NCBI RefSeq assembly: GCF_001625215.2
Contig: NC_030389.2
Coordinates: 5,740,930-5,804,929 of the forward strand
Direction of reading: 5' to 3'
Origin: Daucus carota subsp. sativus
Taxonomy: Eukaryota; Streptophyta; Magnoliopsida; Apiales; Apiaceae
DNA length: 64,000 bases
Shown: positions 17,986 through 28,953 of the stretch, one piece after another
How the letters are laid out: each line of letters begins with the position of its first letter
Position numbering within the stretch: the stretch's first letter is position 1
Translations under genes and position numbers: made by a program
The notes under the pieces: model-generated
The model's database searches: none
The model's input: only the letters and a program-made list of their open reading frames with translations
Told to the model about the DNA's origin: nothing

Positions 17986-18480
17986 GAAGAGGAGGTGCAG
18001 AGGGGTGAATTCAAAATTGACCCATAATTTAGCATATTTTAATTTTAATTTTTACACATATTATAAGATGTATGTATTAAACTTATAATTTGTATTATAT
18101 ATCCTCTCCCCAATCTCCTGGATTTGATGCGGGAAGAATGAGTCCATGATCCTGGAGCATTTATAATGAATACTCACTGTTATCGGTAAAACTATTCTAC
18201 GTATGCTGACTCCATGTAAAAATTGTTTAAAAGAGTTTCTGAGAAAATATACTAGTCACCCTTCTGAAGCGCAAATAATTAAAGCTAAGCACAAACTACT
18301 AGCATTGTAGTAATTAGATCCAAGGAAAAGTTGGTTAGAAAACTTAAATGTCCATGCTTTAAATTGAGGGAGTTATATCTGCACACACCACAATCATAAT
18401 TGCAAACCCAACTTCACTTCAATTTCTCCAACGTCATGCACTCATGGCCTTTAAATTCACCCCCTCTGCACCTCCTCTTC
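17986..18480. repeat. Inverted repeat upstream of CFL1-like gene
   Basis: The arm at 17986-18015 (GAAGAGGAGGTGCAGAGG then GGTGAATTC) is the reverse complement of 18450-18480, with one indel and one mismatch over about 30 bases. The right arm lies some 50 bp before the ATG, probably inside the 5' UTR. No target duplication was recognised. Confidence 0.8.
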
Positions 18481-18529
18481 TCATTTTTTACTTGCTACCA
18501 ACAAACCATACACTCTTATCAACTTAGGC

Positions 18530-19327
18530 ATGGTTTGCATTCCTAAGGACTTGTCGAAAACCCGAAAACAGGTCATGGAGGAGTTTGAGATTTCCAGCAG
18601 GAAAAGAAAGCGCGAGGTTGAGCTTGAGCAGCCTGGTGAGGCTGTTGAAAGGCCTTGCAAGGAGAGGAACCTGATGAAACCCATGTTTGATATCAAGAAG
18701 TCGCTCCGCGAGGCTCCCTTGCCTTTGGAGTGGCAGCGGTGTCTTGATATTAAGGTAACGTTTGGATCACGGGATTTGGGATTTCAACTCGGTTAATTAT
18801 GAGGACGAGATCACACAGAAAAGACGTGTTAACAAATCTCGTTTTCATTTTTGTTAACCAGGTTCAAATCCCGTGATCCTGATAAACGAGCCTTATATAT
18901 AATTTTTTACAAATTTATGCTAACAAAAATTCTTTGATTTTTGCAGTCAGGTCAGCTATACTTCTACAACACAAAGACTCATAAGAGGACATATAGTGAT
19001 CCCAGGATGAGCACCGAGCCGCCTCCTGATTCCGGCTGCATGAGCTTAGACCTTAAACTCAACCTGAATTATGGTTCAGCTGGAAAAAAACATGATGATG
19101 ACAATCACAGCTCCAGCAAAACCTCCAGACCATCCGATGATCTGTTCGTGGACTTGCACGGGGACAATTTCACGAGCAGTCTCAAACGATATCCGTCGTG
19201 GTTGACAATCGAAGGGGATCAGAGGGAAATGGTGACTGCAGTGTGCAAGAAGTGTCACATGCTGGTGATCATGTGCAAGTCTTATCCAACATGTCCCAAC
19301 TGCAAATTTGTGCATCCACAAAACTAA
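18530..19327 (+). CDS. CFL1: WW-domain protein of the CFL1 (Curly Flag Leaf 1) type
   Basis: Two exons, 18530-18754 and 18947-19327, give 201 residues. The N-terminal part has a basic patch (SSRKRKREVE, residues 23-32). A WW-type fold is split across the intron: PLPLEWQRCLDIK then SGQLYFYNTKTHKRTY. The C-terminal block has PSWLTIEGDQREMV and two Cys pairs, CKKCHML and CPNCKF, which may bind metal. Rice and Arabidopsis CFL1 proteins are reported to bind class-IV homeodomain factors such as HDG1 and to repress cuticle genes; that role is transferred by similarity. The start is the first ATG and matches the family pattern of a short basic leader. The single intron (192 bp) consists largely of a hairpin element at 18754-18892. 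A long inverted repeat lies just upstream. Confidence 0.88.
18754..18892. mobile_element. Hairpin MITE inside the CFL1-like intron
   Basis: About 139 bp with ends GGTAACGTTT and, inverted, GGCTCGTTT. An inner perfect 15-bp inverted pair GGATCACGGGATTTG lies at 18764-18778 and 18865-18879. A second inner pair is GTTAACAAA / TTTGTTAAC. A TTA lies next to each end, as expected for Tourist/PIF-Harbinger MITEs, but the exact borders are uncertain. The GT splice donor at 18755 falls inside the element's left end. Confidence 0.65.
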
Positions 19328-20304
19328 AAGACTCTTTCGAGCCTTGTTCTTAGGAGCTGCAGAGGCATTGCAGGGGATATAAACTAGTTCTAAGGCTCCA
19401 TGCATCTTGATCATGAAGAGATATAAACAGAGGAAGTCTACTATAATTATGTAATTAAATGTACTAGCACTACTAGTATTTGCAGGATATAAAAATAAAT
19501 TTTGTAAATGTTGTGCTACTCTGCTAAGGAATAGTTAGTTTACTATAATTTGATGCCCCTGTGATCTAATTGAATTAATTTCGACTCGGGCCATATTTAA
19601 CTTATTGAAACCGTCAAACCAAATCAGACGTATCCGGTATGAGAAGTGCACAGACGTTTTTGGAGACTGTTTCTCTAAAAACCCCGACTTTCAAAAAAAG
19701 ATATATTTGAAAAGTTACTGAAGATATTCAATATTTCGGATTTTTCGGTTGAAGGCTACCATGTTCTAACGAAGGGAGTTGGGGTGAGTTGCAGGATTTT
19801 TCACTGCTAGTGTAATAAAGCTTTAGAGGAATAATATATGTATATATATCACTGACAGCATAAATAAACTAAGCATCCACTGACCAAATAAAGAGAGATT
19901 TCTCTATTATCTACATAAGATTGGTTCCTTTTTTCCCAGAAAAAATTTATCAAACATCTGACTGTTTTAAGAAAATCAGAATGGTCCCAAATAGTCCAAG
20001 TGGTCCAGTAGAATTAAAGCAATGAAATGACATGGGCTCAGCTAGCTAGATTTGAGTAGTTACATCTGACAAGATATCATGAATGTGCCATACACAATTG
20101 AATCTATACAGCAGCCACATGACCATATCTGGAAGAACCTACTCATAACTTGGCTCAACCAGTATAGCTTTCTTTGCTATTTTAGAGGATTGGTATTCAA
20201 TCCATGTCTCTAGTTCCATAAGCCCAGCATGCAAGCTCCAAACACCACTTGACTTGTTTTTTTGTAAACAGTCCAGTTCATTGTAAGATGATATTTTGTC
20301 GTAC

Positions 20305-20395
20305 CCGGTGCACAAAACTTCCGCACCAGCAGGGTCTGAGGAAGGTCCTGCTTACGCAGAGGCAGACTTTGTGACCTGGCGATATTCTACTTCAC
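20305..20395 (-). mobile_element. Possible remnant of a tRNA-derived SINE
   Basis: CGTACCCGGTGCACAAAA, then GCAGGGTCTGAGGAAGGTCC and a later GTGACCTGGCG resemble the reverse complement of a dispersed plant short element whose other strand carries a tRNA-like box B. The box A side and a target duplication were not found. Recognised by general resemblance only. Confidence 0.3.
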
Positions 20396-20752
20396 CTCCC
20401 TGGAAAATGGTATTCGAGCCAAAACAGAATTACATGACAGGAACACGAAATACATCCGAACTAAAACAGAAAAACAGTAGCAGCATGCAGTAGCAGTACA
20501 ACAATATGCGAAAACAATATATGGTTGACCATATACTCCTCTCAATGTAAATCTCCATGGACTATTGCATCAACACACAAGCATGAGATTTTTATCATGT
20601 TGGGTGGTATGATAGGAACTATCAAAGAGAACATGTAGACTAAATGTACAAGAGAAATCTGTCAAGTGGTGTGCTTCTCCCTACAGATGTAAGTTTGGGT
20701 CTTCAAAACTTGAAACCATGTTAGTTGTTGGGCAATACAATTGCCACCCTGC

Positions 20753-20800
20753 CACACACACACACACACACACATGTGTGTGTGTGTGTGTGTGTGTGTG
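20753..20800. repeat. (CA)11(TG)13 palindromic microsatellite
   Basis: Alternating CA from 20753 to 20774 switches directly to TG from 20775 to 20800. This gives a perfect palindrome with 22-base arms and no loop, able to extrude a cruciform or form Z-DNA. Confidence 0.97.
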
Positions 20801-21287
20801 ATAATCATGAATTTATGATACTACTAAGTATTAATAACTATTTGTTCATTGAACAAAGCCTCAAGAACTGATATTTCTTATGCATGCTTACAACTTACAA
20901 TGAAATGTAAAAGAAGTTGCATTCTATGTCACAATCAATAGGGACTACATTAATTAAACATAATTATCTTCAACAAGAAAAAATACTGAGACACTTGCTT
21001 TTTTATTATAAAGCACAAACATACAATTAAACAGTGCAATAATAAACATTTAGGATCACAAGCTCCTTGGTCCACATGAACTCAGATCTATCATTTCAGT
21101 TAGGACATACAGCAAGAAGTTATAAATCTGATGCAAAACAGAGTAGCATATAAAGAAACATTCTTTCTTCCAGATATATATATATTCTTTTTGCTGCTTA
21201 AAGAAATTGGAAAGTAAGAAACAATAGATAGGATTAGTTTTGCCTATATGTAACAGATAATGAAAGAACCTAAGAGGGTTTATCAAT

Positions 21288-24200
21288 TCAAGACAACAAA
21301 TCTATCATTAATTCATCAACTAAAGAACTTAATATCTCATCGCCTAGATCTAAAACTTCTTCACATTCTTCGGTTTCGAAGTCGACCCATTTTCCATAAT
21401 GAGAACTCATGTCCTTGTCCACAATCTCATCCGTGGGTAAGTCCTTCATGCTTGTCAACCTGCTCATTTCTCTATGAAATTCCTCTGCCAAGAGGTCCTT
21501 CTTTAGAAACAACATCGTCAATTTACTCCATGCTTTGTGATTTCCGACAGATATTTGCTCACACCTGAATTCTAAGCATTCATTTAAGAAATCGAAGACG
21601 AGCTTCTGTTCAAGTTTATAATACTCATCCTCAGCTTTATCCGATCCAGTTTTCTGATTCTCCCAGGATGTAAAGAAATCTGCAGTTAAACAGGCCTGAC
21701 CCAATACATAATCATCTAGCTGAAAGTCAGCATTGCTAAGTACTTCTATAGCATATACCAATTCCCAGTTCGGTGATGGCTCAAAATTTCTATAACCTGA
21801 TGTACAAGCTCTATTCTTCCTTTCCATGGCCCCGACAGATAAGGAAGAGGCGGAATCTGAAAATTCCAGTTCTTCAAGGGAATGAGGATGTCGCGATGAG
21901 ATGAAAGAGACCGTCTCATATGATTCAAGTGATGAACACTGCCTGTTGCCTGAAAATGAGGTCTCTGTGTTACAAATACTGTATATATCACTTGAACGTG
22001 CATAAATACTTTACTATGAAAGAACCAAATATGATCCCATTACCACTTTATGTAACCAAACAACACGCACCTACAACTTTACATAAAGAATTATACTTCC
22101 AATGACGCAGAAGTTTAGTTAATATACTATTCCGCTTTGATGAATTTAGTGTCTACTGGCATGCCCGCTATGTTGGAAATTAAATAGCAAATGAAAAAAA
22201 AAGTAAAAGAATCTGTACCATTGCTGGTATAGCTGATTTTGCTATCCAACGAATTGCAACTTCCACCTGAAAAAGAAGTGGGACTTGAGATTGGACTATC
22301 AGTTTCTTGCCCATATTCAGTTTTCTTGTTATTTCTACTATTGCTAATTTCTTCAAAGTCTTCAGATTCCTGAAAAGGAAACGAAAATCTGAGTAAACAA
22401 AAATCATCGCAAGAATTGAAGTCGACAACCAGAAGATAACAAATGACGGTCACCACAGTTCAAAAACAAACAGCACCTAGACATAGAGATGCACCCTCAA
22501 TACAATAAGCTAGGGACTATCCTATTAGGTACCAACTCAATGAATCACAAGATCTTCAGTTTGCTTACAAAAATCTGGCAACAAATATTAACTCTATGCA
22601 TAACAGCATTCTTCACTTGCCATTAATATCATATTTCTCCATACGATGTTACCATATAGTACTACTTAATAGTGCCAGCTAAAGGTTGAGACCTTCTACA
22701 AAAAGTAATAATACATGTAAAACATAATAACTGGAGATGAATAGTATACATAGATAGATATAGTCAACGGACAAGAATTATTGCTCAGAGGGCTCAAAAC
22801 TCATCTGATAACAGACTGCAAATGTTATGCCATCTTTACAACATGAGAAAGAAGGCCAGGAGCTAACATATCTTTAAGATGTTACAAGGATTTATACTTC
22901 AAAGACTAGTTACAGAAATGAAAAAACATCAAGCTTGACCGCTTGACATGAAGTGAAGTAGGTCATGAATATGCAAAAAAACTGGTGCAGAAGTATGGAA
23001 ACATTTATAAGCTTGATATTATGTTCAAGTTGGACCCTGAATAAGCTTTTGGTCCGGTCCACTATCAAGTAATCCCTCTAAACTCCCAAAATAAAACATT
23101 AAAGTATGAGTGACTCAACAACCGTTCTCCCTAAAGTTCAACTAACAGAAAATTCCACAACTGTTGCAACGTTAAAGTATAAGTGACTCAACAAACAATT
23201 TAGTGATAAAACTCCGTAGGAATATGTAACTAAAAAATTAGTCATTCGTTGTCCAAACAAGAACCGTAGCATGTAAGAAGTTCCTCTTGCAGCGACTTTA
23301 GTGACATGTGAGTTCAGTATGGTTACAGGACATCATTCCTCGTGCTTTTAGTTGATATATACTATATAGTGAGATTAAAGAAATACTTTGACCCTATTAA
23401 AAGTCTATTTCAATTTCCACCATCTAAACTTTGTCCTGAAAGTTCTTGAGCTTCACGAGGTCGTCATGGTAATCATCATATCAATACAAGAGTTGAACTA
23501 GGACACAGTAATGTGCTGCATCTACTTGGAGCTTTCTGAAAAAGTTGCAAGAAGCCTAAAACCAAAAATATCCAGTAATTATCTGTAGAGCTCCACTATT
23601 AGAGAATCTAAGTAATGGGGAACACAAGTGCGAATTATAGGGAAATTGGTATATGTGTCGCTACATTTTAATTACATCTAGTATAGAGGTATTAAATACA
23701 CGTAAGGTCTAGCAATATAGACACGTATTGTCATGTTCATTTAAATAATAATAAATAAATTCCTCCCTCCTAACATGTGTCCTCCATCACTAAATATATT
23801 ATTAAATCTAAGGATGAAGACCTGAGACTATGAAGGAAATATAGCATGTAACGTTTCTGCCACTAAAAATACAGACATCTCCTGTAACAATAATTAATAA
23901 ATATTTTGAGCAAGACTTGCAACTATTGTTAATCTTACTCATTCACTACAGATGCACAGGCGCAATCACTACAGATGCACAGGCGCAACACTAACAAAAA
24001 TAACCTAGAGGCAAAACATGTAGGGGCATCTATGTAAATAAGTAAAAGAGAACAGCAAACTCAGAAAAAGTATCCAACAATAGCAACGCAAGTGACTTAT
24101 GCTCTATAGATTATTGAACAGATAAAAACTCTGTTATTATTTGAGACCAAATTAAGCATTTGACACGTATAATAATGCAGCAAAACACATTTGGTTCATG

Positions 24201-26491
24201 TATTCACTAAATTTAGAAAACCATTCCTTTTTCACAGCTTCACACAGCCATAAAGAGAAAATATAGCTTCAAATGACAATTTTAAATTGAAGATTTACCT
24301 GCCACTTTTGTTTTGCATCCAAAATCATCCCGTCTACTGAAGAGTGACTAAAGTCTTGTTGCTTTTCTGAATTATGTTTATGCAGATCAAGGTGAGGGTT
24401 TTTCCCATGTTTAGCATATGTGGAGTCTGTCGCACTGAGGGATGATGCTGAATCATGCAAGCTGGAAGCAGGACCTGAAAACTGACTGTGTCTGACCAAA
24501 TTATTATCTGACGGTTCAACCCTGTATGCTAATTCCTTAAGTTTCTCCTCCAATAATATGCTTAAAGCATCACTACCAATCACATTCAAACCCAAAGAAG
24601 ATAAATATGATACATTAGCAGGCTTATCGTCAGCAGGTACAACAGACAGGCTGCTATCCTTTTCTCTAAAGTGACCAGATGCCTGGGAACCTGATAGTGA
24701 CTTCTTAATGGGAGACGTGAACGTAAATGAGACGACATCCATCCCACTTTTTGCATCAACTGCATCCCAATTCTTTAATCCATCAACTGATACATTACAT
24801 TTTACAGACCTATCATCTTTGTTGATCAAAACATCTTTAATAGCATTGCTGTTATTACGAGCAACTGCACTGACAGGTCGTTTCTTTGCTAGAAAGCTTT
24901 TTGAATTAGAAGATGGGGTTTCCTTTCTTGTATCAGCTGCCACAATATTCTTCTTTCTGGAACCAGTTGAAGAACTTTCAGCAATTTTGTTGACTGGTTT
25001 GTTCACTTTAGAGGAGTTTTTGCTTGACGCCACTTTCCTGTCTAGCTGGCATGAAGTCGTTTGAGGTTTCAAACATATTGTTTCTTTGCTGGATGCACAA
25101 TTCTGCTTCTGGTTATTCTGCTTAAGAACATCAGAAGTTCCGCTTGCTGAAGTTCTCCTCTGTACACCCTTTTCCATATATACTTGTTTCTTTTCAAGAT
25201 GGTTAGGTTTGACCCCATTATCTCCTTTTCTGTTCAAACTTCTGTTACCACTCCAAGACGGTCCTTCTCTCATCTGAAAATTGGTCTTTGTTCGACTTGA
25301 AGAAGGAGTCTTCTCTTTATTCTTCAAACTTCTTGATCCACCTTGCTTTAGAGCTACAGAATGCCTTAACTGTGTATTTTCTAATCCTCTCTGTCCCCTT
25401 TCATTAGGTTGTCCTTTCATACACTTTTCAGAATTATTGTCCTTAGTTCTTTGATATTGAACAGGAACCTGGGGTGCTTTCTGTGCAGCCTCTAGTCTCT
25501 CTTTTAGATCGCGAATTCTTAAAGGAACGGACGGAGACCCGAAGCTGGTCTTACCCTTGGTAGTTGATTGAGGACTTTGTTCAAATATTCTCGAGGCCGC
25601 TTCCATGATGGAAGCTGGATTCTTCGTCAAAATAAATCCAGGACTCTTAATAGGGGACAACAGCCTACTGTGGGTACTAGATATGGTTCTAGCTGATTTT
25701 GGAGGCAAGATTTCAGTTTGAAATCTATCAATTGATCTGTTCTGCACCTTGTGCATCCTAAAATCTACCGGATTCCTAGAAAATCCATCCAACTTATTTC
25801 TTGTGTTACCATAATCCATGATATGATGGTCACTTTGAGTATCAGGTTGAGTCCTTGGGAAATGAGAATCCCGAAATGAGTAAGAATCATAATATGAAGA
25901 ATCATAGGAGAGCTCCGAAACATCTTTTTTTGGCAAGGATTCAAGTCCCATAAGTCTAGCAACCACTCCAGGCACTTTTGTTCCATGCCCTTCTTCACCA
26001 CTGACGGATGAAATGCAATTGTAATCGTGTCCTTGAACACTTGGACTAGGTCCTACCTCATGCATATTCATCTAAATTAAAGGCAATAAAATACAGCTTT
26101 AGCATATGTTCAACATTCACAAAGAAATACACAGGAGTGAATATAGAATAAGCTAAAAAAACAACAAAGTGGCACCACCTGATGAAGCCGTGATGCCTCT
26201 GAACTGCTGAAATTTTCTTTTCCTTGGTTTGAACATTCTGAACTCAACATGTCATTAAATTATTTTTTTTATGAGGATCAAAATAGATTAAAATATAGAT
26301 GGATGAGCATAATGATGAAAATCAATTTCCCTGTGTAAATAATATATTCCTCAAAAGAAAAACAAATAAATATGTTGAACTGAAGTACCTGGCAATGCAG
26401 ACTTATTTGAGAACAGCTTCTTCTTTGATTTGGCATTCCAATCAAACAACTGAAAAAATCCTCCCTTTGAACTTCGCCTCTCAGCTTCCAT
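21288..26491 (-). CDS. TRM / LONGIFOLIA-type protein (DUF3741 + DUF4378)
   Basis: Five exons on the minus strand, 26491-26389, 26237-26179, 26071-24299, 22369-22219 and 21949-21288, encode 915 residues. The start block MEAERRSSKGGFFQLFDWNA matches the short FFxLFDWN leader of this family. Residues 87-101 carry VPGVVARLMGLESLP, the conserved DUF3741/VARLMGL motif. The middle is long, Ser/Lys/Asn-rich and probably disordered, with a helix LRIRDLKERLEAAQ. The last 160 or so residues form DUF4378, beginning NWELVYAIEVLSNADF and ending in an acidic-hydrophobic motif of the TON1-binding type. Known role: TRM proteins bring TON1 and a PP2A complex to cortical microtubules and control cell shape and division planes. 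Which TRM this is cannot be settled here. Intron 3 is 1.9 kb. A leader intron before the ATG is likely, with the first exon near 27370-27480. Confidence 0.88.
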
Positions 26492-28953
26492 TTTCTCATC
26501 TACTATTTATACCACTTAAACTGCAACAGAATCAAATTGGCCATGTGAAACAGCAAATAATACCATACTCATACAATAGAGTTATAAAGATCTGACATTA
26601 TGACCGCCGTCAGCAATCTTAAAGATAATAACTTTATTTCATATCTTTATAACAACATTGCAGCTCCTTCACTTACAAACCATAAAGAACACATGAACAC
26701 CCCAAATCATAACACTTAATAAACACACCTTGTGTCAATCAACGGACCCAATGTAGCAACCAATCTTTAACTCCTATTCAAAACCTAAAATTCACAAGTT
26801 ATTGCCTTTGTAAAGGGATTGAGAGGGCACAATCATGCGCATTTATATTGGGCATCCAGTACCTACAAGATAGCGGTTTAAAATCCTGGCCATTATAACT
26901 TATGAGCACTAAGAAGCCAAGAAGCCAGGGATCGAGCCTAACTTATGCAATTGACCATCTCCAGTATGAATTACATAAATCAACTTCCTAACAAAGAAAC
27001 CAATCTAACAAATCTATACATTATAGCAGCACTTTAGGTTGCATACATCTACTTCTAGCTTTCAGCTCACAAGCATCCCAACTTTCAATACAAAACAAAT
27101 TCCACAGAAACTCACATTTACAAAACATAAACACAATCTTAAAAAAATCAAGAAATCTCTGACATTATCACATCACACCTACCCACAAAAACCCCAATTT
27201 CAAGATTTCCAAAAAAATCAAAACTTCAGTCAACAAAGTCAAACCCACCTTCCACAACAAACACACATATACAAACATCAAAATACTTACAAATCTTGCA
27301 ATGTAAGCACATTGTAACAAATACCCATCGAGTAAATCAAAAGAAAGGCCTAAATCACTCACCAAAATCAAATCTTGGGAAGAACCCACCTTTCAAATCT
27401 TCAAGAACAGCCCTTTTATCCACTCAATCTGGCTTGTGTGAACAGATGGGAATACCAAGAAATGGGGTTTTGAAAATTAATTAGAGAGAGAAAAGAGCAA
27501 GAAAGAACTGAAGAAAACAAATGCAAGTATACTTGTGTGTGTATATATATGAGGATGTGGGAGCAGAGAGAGTGTGTGGATCAATTTTAAATTAAGGGTT
27601 GAAAAATGAAAAGTGAGTCAAATATGTTGTACAGATAGATACATACTCATTGTTAAAGTATAATATCACAATCACATACTCTCATGTTTTTTTTTTTTGA
27701 AATACATACTCTCATGTTTTTAAAATATATCAAATAATTAATTTAATCAGAAAATAATTTTATTCGAAATAGTATATTGAAACAAGCAAAATAATAGATA
27801 AGTATTGGTTTGGCATGAAGATTTTAGACTTATTTAATTAACATAAAAATATTTAAGAAGAAAGATAGTGTCAAATACTTGCTTGCTCAGTTGCTCTGTG
27901 CCTCTGTGGTATCTTTTAAAATAATAATGTGGATGAGAAAATAATAAACAATATATGGATAAGCATATACTGTATATTGTGTATGTTATTTCCAACAAAC
28001 TACATACACCATGTACTACAACGTTTGGCAACAGAAATGGGGCTTTATGAAGAATACAAAACACACCCATTTTTGTTTCATGAATTTTATTTTTTTCCCA
28101 AAATTTTAAACACTTATTTTAATGTCATCCAAAATACTCCATTCACTTCCCTGCATTATACATGTAGTCTAAATGGGTAGCAACATCTCACATGGCTTAA
28201 ATTATTTCAATATCGGAGCCAAACTACAATTTGTCCGGTATATCATCAAAATTGACTTGCATGTGCAATTTAGTCAACATTGATCCCATGTTATAGGAGT
28301 ACATGATGATGGATTACTTTCAACTTCCTAGATCTTCAGATCTAGCAAATTATGTATAATTTCTGGGAATTCATGATTGAGCATGTTTCTCATTAACATA
28401 TTTTAATATATGAGGGCATGACTTATTCACAGAAAAAGTAATTCAAAACAAATGTTTAAAATAAATTCTATGTAAAAAGGCCTTATGTTATTCGGACTGC
28501 TCTTTTGCTTTGAGATACGCCGAATCCCTACACATAAACACGTCCCTACACATAAACACGTATTCATATCAGACATTTCTAACCGAGTCTCACCTCAAAT
28601 TGGTCTCAGATTTTTTCATTTTAGGCTGAAGAACGAGAAAGTCCAAACTCCTGAGTATGATGGGTCCTGCTTGTACCAGAAAATAGCCCACTACATGAAA
28701 TACTTGACAAGGCCTTACTATAAATTTCAAAACCAGATGACATACCAATCTTGAAATTATGTTTTTGATGAGCAAATATGCTAAAAGTAAGCAAGCTTAA
28801 CCAAAAAAGATTCAAAAAAACATCAAATATGTTTTATTATAATAGTGAATATACAGCTACATTTCTGGAGAGAGCTCATATGATACATATCAGATTCATC
28901 TTGACAATTTCAGACTCTCTTATAGAGCCATTACATAGCTGTGGACTTGTGGT
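26492..28953. other. TRM 5' leader and spacer to the GH27 gene
   Basis: 26492 to about 27480 is probably the TRM leader intron and leader exon. A donor-like AAAG-GTGGGTTC on the minus strand lies near 27390. The rest is AT-rich spacer with a short duplication of CATACTCTCATG (about 27676-27720), a 17-bp duplication with ACACATAAACACG (about 28528-28561) and the 3' UTR of the GH27 gene. No gene is recognised. Confidence 0.5.

Larger units (their letters stand above)
12734..18529. other. Large spacer between PDI and CFL1-like genes
   Basis: About 5.8 kb with no recognisable gene. It holds the PDI 3' UTR, a possible MITE near 13538-13825, a TTA microsatellite (about 13662-13681), two short tandem duplications (about 13870-13945 and 14508-14625), a Stowaway MITE (15739-15997), a poly(A) retroposon (16262-16847) and an inverted repeat just upstream of the next gene. 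Confidence 0.6.
19328..21287. other. Spacer between the convergent CFL1-like and TRM genes
   Basis: Contains the CFL1-like 3' UTR, a possible SINE remnant (about 20305-20395), a CA/TG palindromic microsatellite (20753-20800) and the TRM gene 3' UTR. No gene is recognised. Confidence 0.55.

Noticed and set aside
18860-18882. GGTTCAAATCC-like box B suggesting a tRNA
   Set aside because: It is the right arm of the hairpin element in the CFL1-like intron. No acceptor stem, box A or cloverleaf surrounds it.
26299-27317. Plus-strand open frames opposite the TRM 5' region
   Set aside because: Shadows of A/C-rich leader sequence with no recognisable product.
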